DNA of 64,000 nt from Thermothielavioides terrestris NRRL 8126 (lineage: Eukaryota; Ascomycota; Sordariomycetes; Sordariales; Chaetomiaceae), in NCBI RefSeq assembly GCF_000226115.1, contig NC_016457.1:2232001-2296000 (forward strand), given 5' to 3'. Position 1 is the first letter of the stretch, and each line of letters opens with the position of its first letter. Positions 57,105 to 64,000 of the stretch are shown here, one piece after another. Under the pieces are notes generated by a model. That model had not been told where the DNA came from and made no database searches. It was given only the letters and a program-made list of their open reading frames with translations. The translations under genes were made by a program, and so were the position numbers.

Positions 57105-58889
57105 GCCGCTGCTGCTGCTGCTGATGTTGTTGTTGTGCGGCATGACCGTCCTTTTTGTTGCTTGACTTGCGGACGGCCGGCGGAGATGGAACAGGCAGCA
57201 TCTGGTCTTGTTGTTGGTCCTGTGGGACGCCTGACAATATGTCCTCGTCGTCGAAGAAATCCTCGAGGCCACCACTCATGAAGCCAGAGTCGACATGAGA
57301 TGCGGGTAGGGGTAAGGTAGGGAGGACGGGGCTCGAAGGGGGCGGGCTGGATCTGAGGAAGGGAGTCGTCCGGGGAACAGGCGGCGACGAGCCTAAGTCG
57401 CCCGTGCTGTCTTCTGGCGAATAACCATGATCGGGAGACTGCGCGATCGAGTCCGCGGGCGACCTTGCATCCTGGCTCGGGTTTTGCACCGCACCTCTGT
57501 CAGGTCCCGGCTGCTCGACAGCACCGAAGGACTCGGCCCTCGATTGGTTGTCCAATAACCTCCTTCGTTGCTGCTGCTGCAATAGGCGCCCATCAGGAAT
57601 CGGAGTAGGCGCTCTTGGAACATCCTGCAGGTGGTTGGCATTGGGGCCATCTCCGCCAGCCCCAACAGGCCTCATGGCACGCAGGCTGCCCGACGTGCTC
57701 GCAGCCACCCTTAGGGATTCCGGAACCGCGCCAAACGGAGCAATGGCGCTGTATTCGGTTCTGGTGACTTTAGCCCTCTTCTTCCCCGCCCCTTCGTCAC
57801 CGTCCGTAGCTTCCTCCGCTGCTGACGTGTTACCGGTTTCTAAGGGTCTTTTCCGCGGTCGGCCTCTGGGCCTGCCAGTCGGCTGTTTGCTCCGGGATCT
57901 CGATGCAGGCCTTGAAGGGCGTGCCTGAGGAGCAGCCTGCGCAGCCTGAAGAACTGCGGATGGAGGTGCGTTGTCTGCAGAACTCTGAGGTCGGGGAAGG
58001 ACTGGGGCGACGCTAGGTGCCCTGGTTGCTGGCGCCACGGACGCCGGTGGCGGCGCATTGGCAGGAGGTATACTAGTCGGCCGTATCGGATGCGGAGTTT
58101 GGCTACTGCTCCGGGCAGGTACCGCACTATTCTCGTTCATCGAGTTGCCGAGTTGACTCAACTGGGCTGGGGCAAGGGCCGGCGAGGATACCGGGCCAAC
58201 ATGGGTCGCATGGCCCAACATCGGGTTGGACTGGATGAAGGTATTCCATTCTGACGCGGAGTCGGAGGGAATCGAAGCAGACACGGTCCCGTTCAAGGGT
58301 TCTGTGCCGGGATAAGTTGGACGAGTAACGGGCCTTGGAACCATCGTAAATCTCAGCTTCACCTCCAGTGTATCCCGGCTTCCGCTGTTGAGGAATGGCA
58401 AGATGTTCCGTGCCACACGACCGGTGACCCATTGTTGTTGCTGAGACTCGCGTTGAGAGTCCAGGCCCCATGATAACATGCCTTGCCCAACCAGGGGCAC
58501 GTCCGTCTCGGAGTAGTCGTACGCATACACGCTGTAGTCCTTCTCCTGCTGGTTCAGGATCTCGGGGCTGCTCTGGGCGACCGCTTGCAGGCACGTCCGA
58601 AGGTCTACCACGCCAATGGTGGTTTTGTCATCGAGGGCTACCGTCTGAACCTGCAGAATGTGCGGCCAGCGGGCCAGGCAGTGCATCTGGTTGTCATGAT
58701 CGAACGAGTAGTGTACCTTCACTGCAAGCGGGGACCCAATTAGACGATCAAAGCGGTGCGGTCGTAGGGATCGCGGCAGCACTTACAACCCATGGGTCTC
58801 ACATGCAAGCCTGTCTCCTCCGGGCCGGCCGGCTGCGCGGCAGGCAGGTGAGGTGAAGGCGCCGACCACGAACTGTTCGGCGTGGTCAT
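54910..58889 (-). CDS. ams2: Ams2/Spt21-type GATA factor (histone gene regulator)
   Basis: Large nuclear regulator. Exons 58889-58787 and 58721-54910 join in phase (PMG-LKVHYSFD) to give 1,304 residues. The N-terminal Ams2/Spt21 domain includes KVHYSFDHDNQMHCLARWP and TIGVVDLRTCLQAVAQSSPE. A long disordered region has AT-hook-like PTGRPRGRPRKRP and a poly-Gln stretch. The zinc finger runs from CNNCGAIETPTWRKIW to LCNPCGIWLGKFKVHRPPD, with about 70 residues between the Cys pairs instead of the usual 17-18. The C-terminus is Ser/Pro/Arg-rich. Known relatives: fission yeast Ams2 activates histone genes and supports CENP-A loading; yeast Spt21 acts in histone expression. Orthology is inferred from domain order. 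Confidence 0.85.
57068..57136. repeat. Trinucleotide repeats encoding poly-Gln
   Basis: (TTG)n on the plus strand at 57068-57105, followed by (CTG)n at 57107-57123 and a shorter TTG run, read on the minus strand as CAA/CAG glutamine codons in the GATA protein. Length is likely polymorphic. Confidence 0.92.
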
Positions 58890-60326
58890 CCTGGCAATTA
58901 CCCACGCGCCGCGTCAGGGTTGCTGTCGCAGAGGAATTGCCGTGTGGTTGTGGGCGAAATGGAGGTGGAATTGCGACGCGGCGATTGCGAAATGTTGTCG
59001 GAGTGATAGTTGGAGTCAACCCAGGTAGGGAGGGATACGATTGAGCTCTCGACGTCGAGTGGGCCGAATTTGAGAGGCTGGTTCCATTCCCCAACGCGCG
59101 TCGTGGCCTGGCGCGTCGCGTGGGTCAGACGGGATCTGGCGCGAGCAAGGATGGAAGAACGCACAAAGAGGGTGATAACTGACAGGAGAGAGAAAAGCAA
59201 AGCGGGCTAAGGAAAGCTCATCGCCAACTTGCCTTACATACCTAAACACGAAATATGTCGCTCCAAGGCAGCTTGATGCCGTTCGCTCTTTCTCTCGAAG
59301 AATTGGAGGTGTTGAAGGGTTCAATAACATGCAGGTGGATGACGCGACCTAACGTTACAGTGGGCGGTCGTGTACGGAATACGGAGTACAAGTGGAGTTA
59401 GCCGCGGCTAGCAAGGGTGGTGGTGTACCCTCCTATTGGCCCTTTGAAACGCGCCCTCAGACGCCCTCAGCGCGGAGGGCACGGGCCATCCCAAGAAGCA
59501 GCACGGCAGGTAAAAGCACGGCAGGCCACAGTGCCACGCCCGAAGAGGTCGTTACCTCCGCACGCCGACGGTGCTTGCCAAAAGAAAGCTCCCGGAAGTC
59601 AAGGAAAATAAGACAGAGTTCTGCGGCGGTTTTCGACCGCACGGGGTGTCGGGGCCCCTTATTTATACCCCGCAGAAAGCTCCCCGAGCTCCGGCTCCCG
59701 CAGGCAGCAGCCCCGCCCCGCTCCGTTGCTCAGAGCTTTGATCCCTTTCTTTTCATCTGGTTCTGCTTCGTCACACAGAAGAGGTCATTCTGTTGGAGTT
59801 TTGAACAGCCCAGACCTGGGGTATGGAATACACTAACCTCTTAAGGCTTCTTTCTCCCAACAACCGATTCGCCAACAATTCAGCGATCCCATTTCTCTAC
59901 TCCACCACAGCTAACCTCCCTTTTCGTTTCAAATCCTCCGTTTAGCAAAGCAAAAAACAGATCGAACTGGCGCAACCACAGAACGAGATGCGCATTTCAG
60001 GGCCGATGGCGATTCGTGCCTCGGGATATTTAAATTCTCTGAGGATTGTATCGCCGATCCCCCCCCTTGCTTCCTTTCTTTCATTTCACTCCTCTCTGGT
60101 TTCCATCTTCGCGTCTCAACTGCTCTAGCAGCAAGCTCATAATGGAAGGTAGTCGGAGGCCAAACACTATTATCATCCAAGATATTATGCGCTCGTGTCC
60201 ATTTATGTGCTTCATCCCTTGCTCCATTGAGGTATCCAAATTCAGTATTCCGTACCCCGTACACCACTCGAATCGTGTGAAGAACTTCGCACTTCGGAAC
60301 ACATCGCCCGCTCACCAACCCTTCGC
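58890..60326. other. Spacer upstream of the GATA gene
   Basis: 1.4 kb without a supported gene. Contains GTACGGAATACGGAGTAC at 59372-59389, a TTATTTATA box at about 59659 and ATTCCGTACCCCGTAC at 60246-60261. The start of transcription for the GATA gene is probably in the left part. Confidence 0.5.
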
Positions 60327-61568
60327 TCACCAATCCTTCACCCTCAACGTCCGCTCCCCGCTGACAAGCGCGCCGGCATAATCCGTCCCCAAATAGCGCC
60401 CCTTCGCCAACCAGACCAGCCAGCTCCACAGCCTCCAGTTTCCCATCTGGCCCGTCCCCCTATTCCGCCCCAGCGTCGCCGCGAACATGATCTTGTCCGC
60501 CGGCTTGTACGGTGGCACCGCTGCCGCGCCCCGGCCCTGCAGGCGCGCCTCGATGAGCTTGACGACATGCACCACCTGCGCGTCGGTGTGCACGGCCTGG
60601 GGGTCCTCCAGGTTGCCTGCGTCGCCGACCACGAAGATGTTGTCGAACCCTTCGGCGCGCAGGGCGGCGGTCTGGTTGACGAAGCCGCGGCTGTCGAGCA
60701 TCGAGGCGGGAAGGAACGAGGTGTTCGGGACGACGCCGTATGTCGGGATCAGGAGGTCAGCGGTGAGCGTGGTGGTCGTGCTGGGCTCAGAGGTTTTCAT
60801 GAGAGTGATTGTTTTGGTTGAGGTGTTCCCGGTCACTTTGGCGTTGGTGATCACCTTGACTTTGAGGCGCTCGAGTTCCTTCTTCGCTGTCTCGCGCACG
60901 TCCCGCTTGAACTTGGAGCTGAGAGGCAGATCTTGGTCGCAGACGAGGGTAATCTGCTTCTTCCCCGTTGCAGCATACTCCTGGCCGAGTTCGCCAGCGA
61001 CTTCGATGCCTGTGGCGCCGGCTCCAGCGACGACGATGGACTGGGCGGTCTTGATGCGCTCCACCCAATCGTGCAAGGCGTCCTTAGTCTTTCCCGTCGA
61101 GGACAGATTCTTGAAGGGCATGTCGCTCTTGAAGCTGCTTCCGGTAGCGATAACTCTACATACATGGGGCTCGTCAGTACCGCGCTAGATATCAGGGCTT
61201 AAGGCCCAAAGCAGTGGCTCTGCAACCTACAGCTCGTCATATCTGATCTCCCTGGCAGAGCCGTCGTGCCCACGCACTTGGACAACGTTACCACTCGGGT
61301 CTACCTTCTCGGCCACACCTTGCACAAGCTCATACCGGTCCGAAGGATACTTGGCAAAGGCTGGCGCGAGAGGGTAGAAGAGCTTGTCGTCGTCCAGCAT
61401 GTTTGGGAGGATGCCGCGGACTGAGGCAAAGTTCCAGTAGAGGTGCGTATTGGGCGCAACGACTATGACCTTGAGGCCGTTGACCTTGGCCGCCGTATGT
61501 TTGAGGAGGTAATGAGCGATAGGGACGCCAGCGTAGCTAGCCCCGAGGATCACAATTGTCCTCGCCAT
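60327..61568 (-). CDS. AIF/AMID-like FAD-dependent oxidoreductase, paralogue B
   Basis: Exons 61568-61231 and 61155-60327 join across YDEL-VIATGS to give 388 residues. FAD motif ILGASYAG (Gly-X-Ser instead of Gly-X-Gly at the second position), then LYWNFASVRGILP, the VIATGSS loop, a second Rossmann motif (VVAGAGATGIEVAGELG), the flavin box FVVGDAGN and the C-terminal block TLGRNRGTGQMGNWRLWSWL shared with the gene at 4979-6214. Its loop after the second Rossmann fold is shorter than in paralogue A. No presequence or signal peptide seen. Electron acceptor unknown. Confidence 0.88.
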
Positions 61569-62540
61569 TGTGACAATGACTGAAATGGACGGTAAACAGT
61601 GCGGCGAACGCTCAGAGAAAATGGATGCAATCCGATCTGGGGGACAATATCAGATGTATATATTCTGCATTTCAGGTCTGCCGCCGCCCTCGTCTATGAA
61701 CTCCCTCCCCGGCTTCGCCGTGAGCGAGCCAGGCCGCAAACAGGACCATCTCTCTCTGAGTATTTCCCCTATCATGCGGAGACATAAAATAATTCTCCCG
61801 ATTCCCAATCAAATGCTCCCCTGCGATTAGTCAGTTGTGTTCAATCCTGGACAATTTTGGAAAGTTGCCGATGATGTTCGCTGGGATGGTCCTGCAATTC
61901 ACAAGCAGAAACCGCGCGCTGACCGGGTCACAACAGAAACCGCGCGCTGGCCGGATTCGGCAGTTGTGCCTCGCTTGACGGCCCTGCGGATTGTGTAAGT
62001 GCTCACCTAAGAACTGGAAGCAAGGCGATCCGGCTCCAGCGACAAGCGGAAGGACGAGAACCGTCTTGCCTACCAAGCAGTACCACTCAAACGTAATCCG
62101 AAAGCCATGCATGATAACCAATCATGCTTGCGGCACATTTGTCCGATAATGATGCAAAGCATCAGGGATCTGAGGACGGATACGAGCATAAGCATCTGCG
62201 GAGACGAATACCCAGCGGCCAGACATTGAATCGAGTAAAGCACGGATATTGCGTGAGTGGCCCAGTGTGAAGCGAAAACTTCCTTCCTTGCTTCCTGTGT
62301 ATACAGTACACATTCGAATGGCCCGTCATTGAAGCTTTGCTCCAAATATTCAAGGATACAAGGATTGCGGCTACCAACGTCTACATCGTTCATCAGGTGT
62401 ATATACAAACGCCTAGCAGCAGGCAAACGCCGCCGGAAGCACAGGGTAACGCAGACTCTTGAAGCAAGAGCCAGAACGACGCCCAGCTTGGACACTTGCC
62501 AACGACTCACGAACCGAACCGTGGAGAACCAGACACTCCC
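61569..62540. other. Spacer between two minus-strand genes
   Basis: Nearly 1 kb. Near 61908-61950 the phrase AGAAACCGCGCGCTG occurs twice, 31 bp apart. No gene supported. Confidence 0.5.
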
Positions 62541-63357
62541 TCACAGACCCAGCAACAATACCGCAAATAGGCCGAGTCCCCCAACCAGGACCGTCTCCGG
62601 CCTCGCCGCCGCGCCAGCCCCAGTTCCCCCGGCCGTGCCACTCGCGCTGCCTTGGCCCCCGTCCGCTGCACTGCCGGTGGTGTTCGCAGCCACGGCCGGC
62701 CCCGGGTTCGTGACGTTGAACGAGTTCCCGGCCGCGACCTTCCCCGTGAGCCCGGCGCTGGCAAGGACGGTTGGCGCGTCGAACCCGCTGCGGTTCTTCG
62801 CCGCCGTCTGCAGCGCCAACATGCCCCGCTCCGTCAGGCCGCTCGTGTCGACCAGGATCTGCGTGTAGCGGTGGCTCAGCGGGACGCGCGCGGGCGGGTT
62901 GGGCCCGATGTAGGGCGCCAGCGCGGTGCTGTTGGAGCGGTTCTCGAGAAGGAACGCGCGGATCGGGCCGGAGGTGCTGTTCAGCGTGGTTACGCTGGCG
63001 GCTGGCACGAGGCCAGTCTGCATCCAGTGCAGGAGCGTGTTGGTTTTGGGGGGGTTGTTGGTCGGGATGTCCAGGTCGATCATGATGACGGCGTAAGAGC
63101 TGCCGTTGAGGCGGGCGAGAGTGCCGATGCGCGGTTCAGCAGCCGTTACTGGTGGGTTGTCAGCGGCCGGTACCACCATCCCTTCGGGTGAGAGGGCAGG
63201 TCGGCCTACCGCTCTTGCTGACTACCGCTCCGTTCATGGGAGCGAAGCCCTTGTACTCAACCACGAGGTCGGTTTCTGATGAAGGGGTGAATCCGGGCGG
63301 TGTCCTGGCCAGCACCGAGGCGGCCGCCAACAAGACAGCCAAGCATCTGGATGCCAT
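62541..63357 (-). CDS. Secreted, GPI-type PEBP-like protein
   Basis: Exons 63357-63210 and 63148-62541 give 251 residues. A signal peptide (MASRCLAVLLAAASVLA) is followed by a phosphatidylethanolamine-binding-like fold: LVVEYKGF, then RLNGSSYAVIMIDLDIPTNN, then LLHWMQTGLVP and RVPLSHRYTQILVDT, which correspond to the DPD-like and GxHRY blocks of PEBPs. Several N-X-S/T sites fit an extracellular location. The C-terminus has a Gly/Ala/Ser-rich stretch and a terminal hydrophobic segment (TVLVGGLGLFAVLLLGL), a likely GPI-anchor signal. Such proteins occur in many ascomycetes without known function. Confidence 0.82.
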
Positions 63358-64000
63358 GATGTCGGTGATGGATATTGGTCGAGGTAAGTTTGAACGCGTG
63401 CGGCAAGGCCAGCTGGCCGCAAGGTCAATATGAATTTGTGAAGGAAGTCCGGTGCAGCAGCCAACTATCTCGAAGAAGGCTCGGGGTGAGAACCGCAGGA
63501 GGAGAAGAGAGGAGTTGCCGGATAGTCGAACTCCTCAAGGTTTGTCGTCCCAAAGTGGATCGAATAACAAAATATATCGGCCAGTGCTTGACAGTCAGGT
63601 CTTGATCCCGGATGTGGAGGAAGTTTACATGCTGAAACAAATCTCTGGCCATGCCACGCAATGCTGAAGCAGGATACGGGAGACGCGATTCACGCCCCGG
63701 CAGTGAATCCCATGCAGAAACTTCTGCCGCAGATCTCGATAATAGCCGAGCAAAACACACAGAGTTGCGTAAGCGTAACTCCCGAGCCATGGAGAGACTG
63801 CCCGGTAATTAAGCCGGCCGAGCGAGACGACGAGCATAAGCTATGCGGCGGCAACGCCGAGTGTAGCTGTTGTCCTATCTGCGATGTATATCGTTCGATA
63901 GCTGGTTACTGATACCTAGCTTACCTGAGGTCTAGGCGTGGAAGAGCACAACCTTCTCCGTCGGAGATGGTCGGGTCTTGCAGAGTTGTGTCGTTTGGCG
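63358..64000. other. Right-edge region without a supported gene
   Basis: 640 bp holding the promoter of the PEBP-like gene. Small frames only; nothing recognised. Confidence 0.5.

Noticed and set aside
59392..59844. 150-codon plus-strand frame downstream of the GATA promoter
   Set aside because: Composition resembles spacer DNA, it begins with a non-standard context and no homologous family comes to mind.

Overview
This window is nuclear DNA of a filamentous ascomycete. It is most likely a Sordariomycete, probably of the Sordariales, although that rank is inferred from protein style and not from a search. The evidence is GC-rich coding sequence, short spliceosomal introns of about 50-110 bp with GTRNGT donors and CTRAY/CAG ends, Zn2Cys6 regulators, and a set of housekeeping proteins typical of Pezizomycotina. 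There are no operons. Genes are spaced by 0.3-2.3 kb. Almost every coding model below was assembled by joining exons so that phase and the expected protein family stay consistent. Coordinates are therefore given to the base, but splice sites remain predictions.

Layout, left to right. 1-1829: 5' part of a Zn2Cys6 regulator (- strand, runs off the edge). 1830-4978: gene-free stretch with a candidate Helitron-like non-autonomous element (3752-4710) built around a 20-bp minisatellite. 4979-9081: AIF-like FAD oxidoreductase and a divergent Zn2Cys6 regulator. 10189-18108: His/Ser/Thr-rich single-pass membrane protein, alpha/beta-hydrolase with a GHSMGG nucleophile elbow, a 63-base poly-T tract, and Mediator subunit 19. 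20386-23381: two mitochondrial large-subunit ribosomal proteins (uL4m, mL38) arranged head to head. 23937-29855: RhoGAP protein and AMPK gamma (SNF4). 31077-33126: Vac8. 33750-35724: inner-membrane protease IMP1 and mitochondrial IF3, again head to head. 36538-38779: eIF2B delta and a small complex-I-like membrane protein. 39502-42478: SHG1/COMPASS-type protein with enormous RD/RS repeats. 43082-44535: triose-phosphate-translocator family carrier with a 6-nt micro-exon. 45918-49394: membrane-anchored ubiquitin hydrolase and ALB1. 50094-50182: intron-containing tRNA-Phe. 51181-58889: bZIP factor, RPA3, and a large Ams2/Spt21-type GATA protein. 60327-63357: second AIF-like oxidoreductase and a GPI-type secreted PEBP-like protein.

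How it fits together. This is core-genome housekeeping: chromatin and transcription (Med19, Shg1, Ams2-like), replication (RPA3), ribosome biogenesis and translation (Alb1, eIF2B delta, tRNA-Phe), mitochondrial gene expression and protein maturation (uL4m, mL38, mtIF3, Imp1), energy sensing (Snf4) and vacuole inheritance (Vac8). I see no secondary-metabolite cluster, no intact transposase and no virus-like gene. The most unusual items are the Helitron-like element with its minisatellite, the head-to-head mitochondrial pairs, the micro-exon, the RD/RS expansion, the extended GATA finger, and two diverged AIF-like paralogues 55 kb apart.
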